From NCBI GenBank assembly GCA_023430885.1, contig JAEYYH010000029.1, positions 1 through 64,000 on the forward strand: DNA of 64,000 nt. Direction: 5' to 3'. This stretch comes from Bacillota bacterium (GTDB lineage: Bacteria; Bacillota_I; Bacilli_A; RF39; UBA660). The notes under the pieces are model-generated. The model was given only the letters and a program-made list of their open reading frames with translations, did not search any database and had not been told where the DNA came from. A program made the translations under genes and the position numbers. Below are positions 26,414 through 36,600 of this stretch, one piece after another; positions within the stretch are counted from its first letter, which is position 1; every line of letters begins with the position of its first letter.

Positions 26414-27605
26414 ATATTATTTCATCCATTATATTAGGATTATTTAAAGCTTCAATTAATCTATCTATATCATTTTTAGTATTGTAAAAGTATAAACTTG
26501 CACGGCAAGTATTTTTAATACCTATTTCATTTTTAAGTATTTTTGCACAGTGATTACCTGCCCTAACACAAATATTATATTTGTTTAGGTATATAGCAAG
26601 ATCTTGAGAAAATATATTCTTATAATTAAATGTAATGATTCCGCTTTCGCTGTTTTCATTATAAAGTATAATGTTTTTGTTCTCTTTAAGTTTACTTATT
26701 GCATATCTTCTAAGTTCCATTTCATACTTTTCAATATTTTCCATACCTATATTACTTAAATACTCTAAAGTGGCACCAAAGCCTATAACACCAGCTATAT
26801 TAGGTGTTCCTGCTTCAAAACGATAAGGGACATCACTATATACCCTTGCGGTATCTTCTTCAAATGAAGCATTCATTCCGCCACCAAAGATAATTGGATT
26901 CATTTTTTCAAGTAAGTTCATTTTTCCATAAATTACCCCTACTCCCGTAGGACCACACATTTTATGGGCTGAAAATGCTAGAAAATCTATATCTAAATCC
27001 TGTACATCAATTGTTTTATGAGCTACTCCTTGAGCACCATCTACTATAACTAAAATGTCATGTTTATGTGCGTATTCTATTATTTCTTTTAATGGTCTTA
27101 CATCCCCTACTACATTCGTAATATGTGCTATAGAAATAACTTTAGTTTTTGGAGTTATGCCTTTAATTACATTATCTAATGTAACTTTATATTCATTATC
27201 TAAATCTATATAGTTTACTTTTATCCCAGTTTGATCAGCAAGTTCAAACCAAGGAAGAACATTAGATGCATGTTCTGCTTTAGTAATTAATACTTCATCG
27301 CCAGAAGTTAATATATTTTTAGCATATCCAAAAATTATTTTATTTAAAGAATCTGTTGCTCCGCTAGTAAATATTATTTCTTTATTACTACTAGTATTTA
27401 ATAGGTTTTTTAAAATATCTCGCGTTTTTTCATACATATTATCTACTTTTAAACTGATATCATAATCACCTCTATGGGCATTTGCACTATAATTATTATA
27501 ATAATCACTAGTTGCTACTCCTAAACAAGTAGGTTTTAAAGTAGTTGCTCCATTATCAAGATATACTAAATTATTACTAAGCATTGTAAAATCTTCACGA
27601 TTCAT
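26412..27605 (-). CDS. sufS: Cysteine desulfurase SufS
   Basis: 397 aa. YLDNGATTLKP at the N-terminus, the PLP lysine in FSAHKMCGPTGVG near residue 215, and the catalytic cysteine in RAGNHCAK near residue 350. The usual sequence at that point is RxGHHCA, so the second-last histidine is replaced by asparagine. It takes sulfur from cysteine for Fe-S clusters and perhaps for MnmA. It is last in a three-gene operon, four nt after the SufB/D-like gene. No SufU, the usual Gram-positive sulfur acceptor, follows. Confidence 0.93.
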   Translation of the reverse strand: MNREDFTMLSNNLVYLDNGATTLKPTCLGVATSDYYNNYSANAHRGDYDISLKVDNMYEKTRDILKNLLNTSSNKEIIFTSGATDSLNKIIFGYAKNILTSGDEVLITKAEHASNVLPWFELADQTGIKVNYIDLDNEYKVTLDNVIKGITPKTKVISIAHITNVVGDVRPLKEIIEYAHKHDILVIVDGAQGVAHKTIDVQDLDIDFLAFSAHKMCGPTGVGVIYGKMNLLEKMNPIIFGGGMNASFEEDTARVYSDVPYRFEAGTPNIAGVIGFGATLEYLSNIGMENIEKYEMELRRYAISKLKENKNIILYNENSESGIITFNYKNIFSQDLAIYLNKYNICVRAGNHCAKILKNEIGIKNTCRASLYFYNTKNDIDRLIEALNNPNIMDEII

Positions 27606-27609
27606 AATT

Positions 27610-28422
27610 TCACCTCCAATATTTATTTATATTTTTTGTAATCTTCTTGCCTATTTCTGTAGGCATATTACTAGTTAAAAAACCATTTATAAGAAGATTT
27701 AAGGCTGTTTTTTCATCTATTCCTCTACTTCCAAGATAAAACATTTCTGCATCACTAAATTTGCCAATTAAAGCAGAATGGTTAGCACTAACATCATATT
27801 CATCAATAAATAAATTAGGATTAATTTGACATTTATTTTCTGTTAAATTAATTATTCTACTAGCCTGATTAATGTTGCAACCTATATTTCCAGAATTAAC
27901 AAAACTTGATACATTAAACTGCAAACTTCCTTTGTTTATGTTAACACCATTATTTTTAATATCACTATTAGTGTTTGATGCTTGATGATATATAGTCATG
28001 TTATACTTTTCACAACCAGTAGATATTGTTTTAAAATTATAATCAATATTCGCATTTATTCCTGATAAATGTATAATATTCATTTCTTTAATACCTGCAA
28101 CATCATAAAATTTATATACTTTAGTGTTACTATTTTCCATAAGCGAATACTGATATCTAATTTTAAAATTCTTACCAAAACGATATTCTCGCAAATCTAA
28201 ATTAACGCCTGGCATTACTTTTATTTTTACATCTAGTTTAGTGGCTTTTCTCGTACTATAATCGATTTCTAAATTTGTATCTTTCTTTATTATTAAATAA
28301 ATACTAGTAACGTCAAATATCTCATTTTTTGAAGTTTCAGTAACTTCAATTGCATCATCTACTTTAACATCACTTAGTACATCATCTACTATTTTTATTC
28401 TATTCAAAGTTTTATTTTTCAC
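27610..28422 (-). CDS. Short SufB/SufD-type Fe-S scaffold protein
   Basis: 270 aa, against about 420-470 for SufD and SufB. The C-terminal half has the family hallmark DVSANHSALIGKFSDAEMF followed by YLGSRGIDEKTALNLL. The histidine corresponds to the SufD/SufB interface position that holds the nascent cluster. The N-terminal helical region of standard SufD is missing, leaving mostly the beta-helix core. It starts at a GTG overlapping sufC by 11 nt. As the only B/D protein present it would have to homodimerise on SufC, as proposed for the minimal SMS-type systems. Confidence 0.8.
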   Translation of the reverse strand: MKNKTLNRIKIVDDVLSDVKVDDAIEVTETSKNEIFDVTSIYLIIKKDTNLEIDYSTRKATKLDVKIKVMPGVNLDLREYRFGKNFKIRYQYSLMENSNTKVYKFYDVAGIKEMNIIHLSGINANIDYNFKTISTGCEKYNMTIYHQASNTNSDIKNNGVNINKGSLQFNVSSFVNSGNIGCNINQASRIINLTENKCQINPNLFIDEYDVSANHSALIGKFSDAEMFYLGSRGIDEKTALNLLINGFLTSNMPTEIGKKITKNINKYWR

Positions 28423-29179
28423 TTACGATACAAGTACTAGATTCATCAGTTATTTTTTCATAACCAATTTCTTCAATCAATTTAACTAATGAGGCGCCAC
28501 CACTTTTAACTATTTTACCACTTTTCATTATATGAACATGAGTAGGAATAATATAATCAAGAAGTCTTTGATAATGTGTAATAACAAGCATTCCTGGTTT
28601 ATTATCATTATAATAATCCATTACATTTTCTCCTACAATTTTAAGACTATCTACATCTAAACCTGAATCTATCTCATCTAGTAATACAGTATTTGGTTTA
28701 AGCATATACATTTGAAGTATTTCATTTTTCTTTCTTTCTCCTCCAGAAAAACCTTGGTTAATACCTCTATGAATCATTCCTTTATCCATATGTAATTTTT
28801 TAATAGTACTATCCATTTCTTTAATAAAAGGCATTAGACTAAAATTGTTTCCTTCTTTTATTGAACAAGCTGTTCTTAAAAAGTCAGCATTGGTAACTCC
28901 TTCTACTTCAAGTGGAAGTTGCATTCCTAAAAATATTCCTAATCTTGCTCTTTCATCAGTTGACATATTAGTTATACTTTTACCATTATATAACATCTTA
29001 CCACTTATTACTTTGTATGTAGGATCACCCATAATTACTTTGGCTAATGTACTTTTTCCTGTTCCATTAGGTCCCATTATAGCATGGATTTCACCTGATC
29101 TTATTTCAAGGCAGAAGTTATCTAAGATAAGCTTATTATCTACTTCTACACATAATTTATCTATTTTTAAACTATTCAT
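28412..29179 (-). CDS. sufC: SufC ATPase of Fe-S cluster assembly
   Basis: 255 aa soluble ABC ATPase. Walker A GPNGTGKST near residue 37, the SufC-type Q-loop region (GIFLGMQLPLEVEGV), signature FSGGERKKNE, Walker B TVLLDEIDSGLD and the switch histidine in VITHYQRLL are all intact. It drives conformational change of the B/D scaffold. It is first of the sufC-B/D-sufS operon, with RBS AGGAGATGATACT. A TATAAT at 29200-29205 on the minus strand is a plausible -10 but its -35 is poor. Confidence 0.95.
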   Translation of the reverse strand: MNSLKIDKLCVEVDNKLILDNFCLEIRSGEIHAIMGPNGTGKSTLAKVIMGDPTYKVISGKMLYNGKSITNMSTDERARLGIFLGMQLPLEVEGVTNADFLRTACSIKEGNNFSLMPFIKEMDSTIKKLHMDKGMIHRGINQGFSGGERKKNEILQMYMLKPNTVLLDEIDSGLDVDSLKIVGENVMDYYNDNKPGMLVITHYQRLLDYIIPTHVHIMKSGKIVKSGGASLVKLIEEIGYEKITDESSTCIVSEK

Positions 29180-29253
29180 AGTATCATCTCCTAAAAATTA
29201 TTATACATTATTTATGTTTATTTTAAAAGGAAAACAAGTACAAAAAACATAAA

Positions 29254-29277
29254 AAAAATAAGCAATTACTTATTTTT
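29254..29277 (-). terminator. Terminator of the M29-like gene
   Basis: 9-bp perfect stem 29254-29262 with 29269-29277, 6-nt loop, followed on the minus strand by a run of T. It overlaps the last codons. Confidence 0.7.
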
Positions 29278-30285
29278 AATTGGCATTATTCTTTTAGAAA
29301 AACCTTCTGCTTCATAAATAGGAATATTTTTTCCGTTTTCATTACAACCAGTTACTTTTAAAGAACCATTACCTATTGGGACAAATAAATAATTTCTCTC
29401 ATCATTTTCAGCATCATATGAACTTATTAAAACATAAGGATTACTAGTTCTATCAAGAACAAGATTATTAAATTTAGTATATTTTTGATAAGTTGGTTCC
29501 TCCTTATCAATTAGTCCAATTGCTTCTACAGTTGGAGTAAAATGAGAGTCTAATACTCTTTTTATCTCTTCATTACCGCTAGCATAATCATAATCTACAA
29601 CATGACCATTTTTAACTACTAGTCTTAATTCTTCAACTGAAGTATTTCCTATTGTAATAGGTCCTGTTGCTGAAATAAATCCATTTACACTATCTTCTTG
29701 CGGAATAAGTTCCACTTTATAATTTGGAAATAATCGCATTTTACTTGCATAACTATTTCCAAAAACTTCTGGACTTAATCTCATAGTAAGCTCTGTATCT
29801 AACAAGCTTTCAACCTTTAATGTGTTTAATTTAAAATTTTTAATCTGTGATACTATTTTATTATTTGAACTTATTTTCTTATTCCACTCTACTACAGCAT
29901 CTTTCTCAGTAATAGAAGAATAATTATATAATTCATCTTCTGTAATAAATTCATGACTTGGAAGTACAGCAACTGTGTACTCAATACCAATATCGTTGTT
30001 AAGAATATCGTTTACCATTTCTGTGTTTAAATCATTCTTGTTTTCTGAGGTAAAGAATAAAAATTTAGCGTGTTTTTCAATATATTCTGGTATTCTATTA
30101 TTCCCATTTTTTAAGTTATTATAAAAAATATAAATATCTTCTATGCCTAATTCTTTTGCTCTTTTTTCAATCTCTAAAGCTAGTTCTCTCCCAGTATTTG
30201 GAACACTTATTAATAGAGAATCTTTCTTCTTAATATTTAAACCATTTCTTAATAAAACTTCAATATAACCTGCTTTTTTGTTCAT
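29266..30285 (-). CDS. Degenerate M29-type aminopeptidase-like protein
   Basis: 339 aa. The N-terminal 90 residues (YIEVLLRNGLNIKKKDSLLI, then ELGIEDIYIFYNN) and the middle strand-rich part (VNGFISATGPITIGN, LRLVVKNGHVVDYDY) align by eye with the AmpS/PepS M29 family. The protein is about 70 residues short, and the usual metal ligands are not found. The GEVF-type glutamate is replaced, the LGEVAL region reads AIGLID, and the DENAACH-type histidine segment is absent. I infer a catalytically inactive homologue or a changed function. Monocistronic. Confidence 0.6.
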   Translation of the reverse strand: MNKKAGYIEVLLRNGLNIKKKDSLLISVPNTGRELALEIEKRAKELGIEDIYIFYNNLKNGNNRIPEYIEKHAKFLFFTSENKNDLNTEMVNDILNNDIGIEYTVAVLPSHEFITEDELYNYSSITEKDAVVEWNKKISSNNKIVSQIKNFKLNTLKVESLLDTELTMRLSPEVFGNSYASKMRLFPNYKVELIPQEDSVNGFISATGPITIGNTSVEELRLVVKNGHVVDYDYASGNEEIKRVLDSHFTPTVEAIGLIDKEEPTYQKYTKFNNLVLDRTSNPYVLISSYDAENDERNYLFVPIGNGSLKVTGCNENGKNIPIYEAEGFSKRIMPIKNK

Positions 30286-30391
30286 ACTACTTCCCTACTT
30301 CCCTGATAATAATTTTATTATAACACTTTTTGTATATTTTCCCAAATATTTACCACTATATAATAGAATATTCGCAGATATTCACAAAATA

Positions 30392-30415
30392 AAAAGAACT
30401 ATAATTAGTTCTTTT
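30392..30415 (-). terminator. Terminator of the first BtaA-like gene
   Basis: 10-bp perfect stem 30392-30401 with 30406-30415, TAAT loop. It overlaps the gene's 3' end. Confidence 0.7.
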
Positions 30416-31376
30416 TTGTATATATTAACGCTGCATCTTTAACGTCTGCTTGATATTGCCATCTTAGATCAGTAATCGCACTAAAATTTAATAGTTCTAA
30501 TTTTTCCTCTTTAAAAACTTCTTTTACTTTTTCTAAATTATAAATTACTGCATAGTTTTTGTTCCATGGGGTATTTTCTTTTGTGTCATACAAATATGAA
30601 ATCATTAATTTACCATTAGGATTTAGATTATTACTTAAATTTAATATTAATTTTCTAAAATTAACTAATTCATCTTTATCATATATATAATCTAAATACT
30701 GTGCTATATTAGATAACAGTATATAATCGTATTTTTTTGTTAATTTACTTGATAATTTTGTAACATTTGTTTCAATAAACCTTGGTTCTTCTTTTACACC
30801 AATTATTCTTCTTAATTTTTTAAATGAATCTTCACTTAAGTAATCGTTTACTTTAGGAAGAATTTTAAATGGTTCTTCATCAGTTGAAAACAGCATAGAT
30901 TTTCTTATATCAATACCATTTTGTTCCAAATATAAACCATCCCAAAATAAGCGTGTAGAGGTGTCTAAATAAGGTGATATTCTATGATAGACATTAATAC
31001 TAAAAGCATTCTTATTCTTCTTAAAAGCACTCGGAAATGCATCATAACAAAAGAATTCAAAATACTCTTCAACACTAAGAACTTTTATAGCCGCGCACTT
31101 TAAATTAAAATACATTTTAGTAAATGGATTCATATCAAAATAATCAACACTTTTAGCATCTCTAACTAACAAATTTAAAGTTTGATCACCTGAGGCACCT
31201 ACCGTAAGAACATCTTTATTTTCAATATCCATTAAATCTAAATAGCCCTTAATATTCTCAGTAGTAAATGGATAAATACTCACAAATTTATTATTAACAT
31301 CAAAAATATCCATGTATTCATATAAATGATTGCTTCTAATAAGTGCTTTTAATGTAGTTATATCTATTTTTGACAA
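30405..31376 (-). CDS. BtaA/DUF3419-like aminocarboxypropyl transferase family protein (copy 1)
   Basis: 323 aa. VLTVGASGDQTLNLL is the SAM-binding loop, followed by VDYFDMNPFTKMYFNLKCAA, the DUF3419/BtaA pattern in which acidic D-x-N follows strand 2. YDYILLSNIAQYLD matches the second family block. BtaA uses SAM to attach a homoserine group to diacylglycerol in betaine lipid synthesis. Other members are uncharacterised, so the substrate here is unknown. The start is TTG at 31376 after GGTGGTGATATT. A divergent paralogue lies at 46540. Confidence 0.7.
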   Translation of the reverse strand: MSKIDITTLKALIRSNHLYEYMDIFDVNNKFVSIYPFTTENIKGYLDLMDIENKDVLTVGASGDQTLNLLVRDAKSVDYFDMNPFTKMYFNLKCAAIKVLSVEEYFEFFCYDAFPSAFKKNKNAFSINVYHRISPYLDTSTRLFWDGLYLEQNGIDIRKSMLFSTDEEPFKILPKVNDYLSEDSFKKLRRIIGVKEEPRFIETNVTKLSSKLTKKYDYILLSNIAQYLDYIYDKDELVNFRKLILNLSNNLNPNGKLMISYLYDTKENTPWNKNYAVIYNLEKVKEVFKEEKLELLNFSAITDLRWQYQADVKDAALIYTKKN

Positions 31377-31431
31377 AATATCACCACCAATGTTTGATAT
31401 TATAACATAATATAATGATATATATTAAAAA

Positions 31432-31451
31432 AACTAATATTTATATTAGTT
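31432..31451 (-). terminator. Terminator of the AlkD-like gene
   Basis: 8-bp perfect stem 31432-31439 with 31444-31451, 4-nt loop, minus-strand T-run. Confidence 0.65.
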
Positions 31452-31469
31452 GTTTTTTATTTATAAAAA

Positions 31470-32177
31470 TTACTTAGTTTTATAATCAAGTAACATTTCT
31501 TTATCTTCTTTAGAAACTCTATAACTATCACGACATTTACTTATTCCTTTATTAATCGTAAATTTATTAAGTTTGTGACTCTTTAAAAATTTCACTGTTT
31601 CATTTCTTCTTTTTATAAAGCATTCACAGAATAACCAAGCATTCATCATATTAACATAATAATGTTCTTCATCGTAAAACATATTCATAATATTAAATAT
31701 TTGATCAATATACTCATCATTGTTAATAAAATTAAATAAAATGCCTAAACCTAATCTTCTAACAAAAGGTTTATCACTTTTTATATATTCTAAAGATAAA
31801 TTATAAAATTCTTCTTCATGGTTCCTTACATCAAAAGAAAGCAAGTCACAAGAAGCCCAATTATCTACTTTCAACATATATTTATCTAAATGGTTTTTCA
31901 TTGTTTGAAAATCTTTTATTTTGCAAATTAAAAAACCATTAATAGCGGAATTTTCATAATACTTGTTTAATTCTAAATTTAGGAAAGAAATATAATCTCC
32001 CCCATTAATTTTCTTAACTATATCTTTTATTACCGGTGTTTTAATAGCTAAAACAGGCATGTTTGTATTTAATATGTTTTTTGACCATTCAATTTTATCA
32101 GAATTTTTAAATGTTTCTAAATATTTTATAAATTCTTCACCATCTTGTTTAGTCCAATTATCTTTTAATAAATTCAT
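31470..32177 (-). CDS. AlkD-like DNA alkylation repair protein
   Basis: 235 aa all-helical HEAT-like repeat protein. KVDNWASCDLLS holds the tryptophan and the aspartate corresponding to the base-excision residue of AlkD. FVRRLGLGILF and YVNMMNAWLFCE follow in the family order. AlkD removes alkylated purines without base flipping. The ATG at 32177 follows GGAGG with an 8-nt spacer; the longer frame would begin in that ribosome site. It is divergent from the heliorhodopsin gene. Confidence 0.88.
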   Translation of the reverse strand: MNLLKDNWTKQDGEEFIKYLETFKNSDKIEWSKNILNTNMPVLAIKTPVIKDIVKKINGGDYISFLNLELNKYYENSAINGFLICKIKDFQTMKNHLDKYMLKVDNWASCDLLSFDVRNHEEEFYNLSLEYIKSDKPFVRRLGLGILFNFINNDEYIDQIFNIMNMFYDEEHYYVNMMNAWLFCECFIKRRNETVKFLKSHKLNKFTINKGISKCRDSYRVSKEDKEMLLDYKTK

Positions 32178-32345
32178 AATAGCATCCTCCATAATAATTA
32201 TAACATAAAAAAGAAATATAATTATGACTATAATATTTTTAATGATATAATTATTATAGCAGTAAAATATTGGAAGTGTGGTGGTATGCTTTAATTAACA
32301 AAAGTTAGATCATTAAGTAATAATAATATGAAGGAGAAAGTAGAA

Positions 32346-33125
32346 ATGAAAAAAGAAAAATTAAATTCAATTTGTAATTTTAATATTGTCATGGGTTCAT
32401 TCCATTTTATTCAAGGTTTATTTATGCTTATAGTAGCTCTTAACTTTGATAAAGCAATTAATTTCAAGCCAGAAATAGTATCTTCGTTCCTAAAATTTGA
32501 CCAAACAAGTATGAGACTAGTAACTGAAACAAAAGTGTTATTTGAACTACCTTTTGCCGTTCTAGTAGCAGTCTTTTTATTCTTATCAGCCTTCTTTCAT
32601 TTTTTAATAGTATCACCAATGTTTAAAAAGAAATATGCTGAAGGACTAGAAAACAAAATTAATATGTTTAGGTGGTATGAATATGCACTTAGTTCATCAT
32701 TAATGATAGTTCTAATCGCTGTTTTATTTGGAGTTTATGAAATTGGAGCATTAATCTTAATCTTTGGTTTAAATGCCACAATGAATTTACTTGGACTATT
32801 AATGGAAAGAATTAATCAAAACAAAGAAAAAACAGATTGGTTACCTTTTATTTATGGAGCTTTTGCTGGAATTATTCCTTGGGTAGTAGTAATTATGTAT
32901 GCTTTTGGTAATTCTGATCCTACAAAAATACCTTGGTTTGTATATGCAGTATTTGGCTCATATTTTGTATTCTTTAATTTATTCCCTATAAATATGGTTT
33001 TACAATACAAAAAAATTGGCAAATGGAAAGACTATCTATATGGTGAAAGATTCTATATTATACTTAGCCTAGTAGCAAAAAGTGTTCTAGCTTGGTTAGT
33101 ATTTTTTGGAATTATGCAGCCATAA
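32346..33125 (+). CDS. Heliorhodopsin
   Basis: 259 aa with seven hydrophobic helices. Counting from the ATG at 32346 (AAGGAG 9 nt upstream), K245 lies in helix 7 (LSLVAKSVLAW) as the retinal Schiff-base lysine and E112 in helix 3 (RWYEYALSSSLMIVLIA) as the counterion. H20 and H85 match the two conserved internal histidines. These segments are characteristic of heliorhodopsins and not of type I rhodopsins. The family binds retinal with inverted topology and is thought to be sensory or regulatory rather than a pump. No retinal-forming gene is visible. Neighbours are a DNA glycosylase (divergent) and a HIT protein. Confidence 0.93.
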   Translation: MKKEKLNSICNFNIVMGSFHFIQGLFMLIVALNFDKAINFKPEIVSSFLKFDQTSMRLVTETKVLFELPFAVLVAVFLFLSAFFHFLIVSPMFKKKYAEGLENKINMFRWYEYALSSSLMIVLIAVLFGVYEIGALILIFGLNATMNLLGLLMERINQNKEKTDWLPFIYGAFAGIIPWVVVIMYAFGNSDPTKIPWFVYAVFGSYFVFFNLFPINMVLQYKKIGKWKDYLYGERFYIILSLVAKSVLAWLVFFGIMQP

Positions 33126-33158
33126 TATTAAAATATTATTGTCTGTAAAATAAACAAT

Positions 33159-33182
33159 AAAAATAAAAAAACTTTTATTTTT
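33159..33182 (+). terminator. Weak terminator after the heliorhodopsin gene
   Basis: 10-bp A/T-only stem 33159-33168 with 33173-33182, short loop. The low stability makes it uncertain. Confidence 0.4.
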
Positions 33183-33220
33183 ATTTAAAAATATATATAA
33201 TATAAGAGGAGGATGAAAAA

Positions 33221-33586
33221 ATGGATTGTATTTTTTGTAAAATTATTAGTGGTGATATACCATCTTATACTATATACGAGGATGAAATTGTAAAAGTTTT
33301 TTTGGATGTTAATCCTGATTGTAATGGTCATTGTCTTATTGTACCGAAAAAACATACTTTAGATTTTGATACTATTGATTTAGATACTTTAAATCATATA
33401 ATGGTAGTATCAAAGAAAATGAAAACTTTAATTGAAAGTAAATTTAATACACATGGTTTTACTTTTGTACAAAATAATGGAGCTGTTCAAGAAGTAAAAC
33501 ATTTTCATTTACATTTAAAACCTTATTACAAGGGAAAACAAGAATTAATGGACATAAAGGAAGTTTATGACAAATTAAAAGCTTAA
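33221..33586 (+). CDS. HIT-family nucleotide hydrolase
   Basis: 121 aa. CIFCKIISGDIPSY at the N-terminus with the C-x-x-C of a zinc-binding HIT subgroup, HCLIVPKKH in the middle, and the histidine triad KHFHLHLKP near residue 97. Family members hydrolyse AMP-lysine-type phosphoramidates or dinucleoside polyphosphates. The start has GAGGAGG 7 nt upstream. It follows the heliorhodopsin on the same strand after 95 nt, with its own TATAAT-like sequence, so co-transcription is possible but not shown. Confidence 0.93.
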   Translation: MDCIFCKIISGDIPSYTIYEDEIVKVFLDVNPDCNGHCLIVPKKHTLDFDTIDLDTLNHIMVVSKKMKTLIESKFNTHGFTFVQNNGAVQEVKHFHLHLKPYYKGKQELMDIKEVYDKLKA

Positions 33587-33604
33587 GTAAAAACTTAAGC
33601 TTTT
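33577..33604 (+). terminator. Terminator of the HIT gene
   Basis: 11-bp perfect stem 33577-33587 with 33594-33604, 6-nt loop, T-run after. It overlaps the stop codon region. Confidence 0.85.
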
Positions 33605-33639
33605 TTGTTTGAATAACTATTGAAATCAAACTAATATTT

Positions 33640-36600
33640 TTAATTATTATATGGTTCAATTTCATATATGGTTGCATTTGCTGTTTGCATTGTAATATAT
33701 ATTTTCGTTGTTCCTGTTGGAATTGTTTTTGTAAAATAAAATGTAGAATATGTGTTATATGTATTACTTGTAATTGTTGTGCCTGAAGAATTCAAATAAT
33801 ATACTACTACTATTCCACTATTCGAATGGCTGGTTAATCTCATTCTCATATTTTTACCTTGCATGTTAGAATCAACATCTATATATGAAGTGGCTCTTTT
33901 ATAACCTATATTATAATCTTTATCGTAACCTGCAGGTGGTATAGAGTCAGATCTAAGAGCCGCTGTATACGTTGCTACACTTTTACTTTGATTACCATTT
34001 TTATCTATTGATTTTGCATATATTGTCTGACCTATTTCTAATCTTATAGGTGTGTCATTATAACTTTGCCAATTTACATTATCAAAACTATATAATTTTT
34101 GAGAACTTGTTATGTAGTAATTTAATGAAACCATACTATACTCATTATTAACGCCAGCAAGTGTTAATTTTGGTAGATACTGCGTAGCATTAACAACCGG
34201 TGTGTTGTCAGGAAATATTTCATATATAGATCCATTTGCTGTTTGTAATGAGAAATATATTTTGTCAGTTCCAACCGGTACTTTTTCTGTAATATAGAAT
34301 GTTGCAGTTGTAGTATATGATTTCGTTAATAATGCAGTTCCTGTTGCATCTAAATATCTTACAGTAAGTGCCCCACCATTACTATGAGTTCCAACTTTTA
34401 TCTTAATATTTTGGCCTTGAATACTTGGATCAACTAATATGTATGAAGTAGCCAACTTATAATAAGTAGAATCATTACCATCATAACCAGTTGGTGGTAC
34501 CGAATCTGCTCTAATAGTGGCAGTATAACTTGTGACGCTTCTACTTTCATTACCATTTTTGTCAATACCCTTAGCATATAATGTTTGTCCTATAGCCACT
34601 TTTATTGGCAAATCAGTGTAGTCATACCATGCTATATTATCAAAACTATATAATCTTTGAACACTTGTTGCATAGTAATTTATTGTTGCCATGCTATACG
34701 CGCTTTCAACACCATGTGTTGTCAATTTTGGTAAAATTTGTGTTGCCGCAATTACAGGTGTATTATCTGGGAAGATTTCATATATTGAACCATTAGCTGT
34801 TTGTAAAGAAAAATATATTTTGTTGGTTCCAACTGGGACTTTTTCTGTAATATAAAAAGTTGCAGTTGTAGTATATGATCTTGTTAATAATGCATTACCG
34901 GAAGAATCTAAATACCTTACAGTAAGGGCTCCACCATTACTATGAGTACCCACCCTTATCTTTATATTTTGATTATAAAGACTTGAATCAATAAATATAT
35001 ATGAGGTGGTCTTCTTATAATATGTTGAATCATTTCCATCATATCCAGCAAGTGGTACTGCATCAGCTGGCATAGATACTGTTTTACTAGCGCTTGATTC
35101 AAGACCAGAACCCTTTTTAACACTTTTTGCTATTATAGTACCCGATGATAAATTTACTGTACCTGTATATGGAAGCCAAGTTGTACCACCATCAACACTA
35201 TAATAATTATCTATATCTTTTCTAGTATCATATGTCACGGTTGTTATATCATCTAATCTAACACCATATGATGTAAGTACTGGATATCCAGAATTTGATA
35301 CAATTATTGGTTTAGTTGGCATGTCTAAATCTAAGTTAAGTAATTTTTCTGTTACTATAACTTCATTACCAACACTATCTACACCTTTTGCAAAGATAGT
35401 TACTGTGCCATCTGCATTTTGCCAGTTATTTGTCAAAACAGTATAAGATGATACATTGAATGCCGATGTATATGTTAACCATGTTGTACTACTTCCTATC
35501 TTATATTGTTTGGTTGTAGAATCTCCATAATCAATTGTTACTTGTGATGAAGTTCCAATCGTATTTTCTGGTGTTGCTGATATCGTAATTATTGGTGGCG
35601 TTAAATCTATATTTTCAACATTAATAGTATATACTTGTTTATTACCAACGCCATCTTCGGCGTAAAAAGTATAATATGCATTTTCTGTTATATTAACAAT
35701 ACTGTTGTTTAATATTTCAGTTCCACCATTTGCAAAATAACTTTCACCAAGTATTCCTTTTGCCCACTTTACTTTGCTTACCATTACATCATCTGTAACA
35801 TTAACTTTAATACCAAGTTTTCTTGTTGCTGTTTCTAAATCCATTGTTAATTTTATAACTGGTTGATTTTCATCTATATTAATTACTTTATAAACAGCTG
35901 TTTCACTCCATACTTCAGTTTCATCCATTCCACGAGCATATATAATAGTATTATTTTCAGAAATATTTATAGCACCATTATAATTTGCCCAATCCTGAAC
36001 AATATTACCATCTTTATCAACTATCTTATACTCTTTTTTTACAAGGGCTTTATTATATAGTATAGTTGCTGTAACCGTTCTTGCTGGTTCTAATGTATTT
36101 AATACTATTTCCGGAGTTGGAGGTGTTGTTGTATCCCATCTCATGAAGATATTTTCTTGAAGTGACTTGAAATCCGAATCAACTATATACCAGTGGTTAG
36201 TATAATCTATTATATCGCCATTATCATCTTCAATGCCTACTCTGAAATTATCATCTTTATCTAGTAGTTCATCTTTATATTCTGGTTTTATTAATAAAAT
36301 TCCTTTTTCATCATATGACTTCCATATTCCGTCTTTTTTCCATTTGTATTCACGTCCAGTTGATATTTCTGGATAGTTTAGTTTTAAGATATAATAATAT
36401 CCTTTATCTATTAAAAATATAGAAGTTTTTGGGCTTATATTATTTACATAATATGTTGACTCTGCTTCATCACCTTTTGCGTTACTATTATAAGCATAAA
36501 TAGTTGAATTTTCTTCAATTTCGATTGGTGCTACATAATCTCTAAGTGTGCCACCATTAATACTATATCTCTTAACTATAGCATTTTTATCATATTCAAT

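Noticed and set aside
32294..32324. TTAACA-18-AATAAT as the heliorhodopsin promoter
   Set aside because: The implied transcription start would fall in or after the ribosome binding site at 32331, leaving no leader, so I did not list it.
32346..33125. Alternative call of the seven-helix protein as a generic membrane protein or type I rhodopsin
   Set aside because: The helix 3 RWYEYALSSS and helix 7 VAKSVLAW segments with the two histidines are specific to heliorhodopsins; type I rhodopsins have the DxxxxK-type helix 7 and different helix 3 residues.
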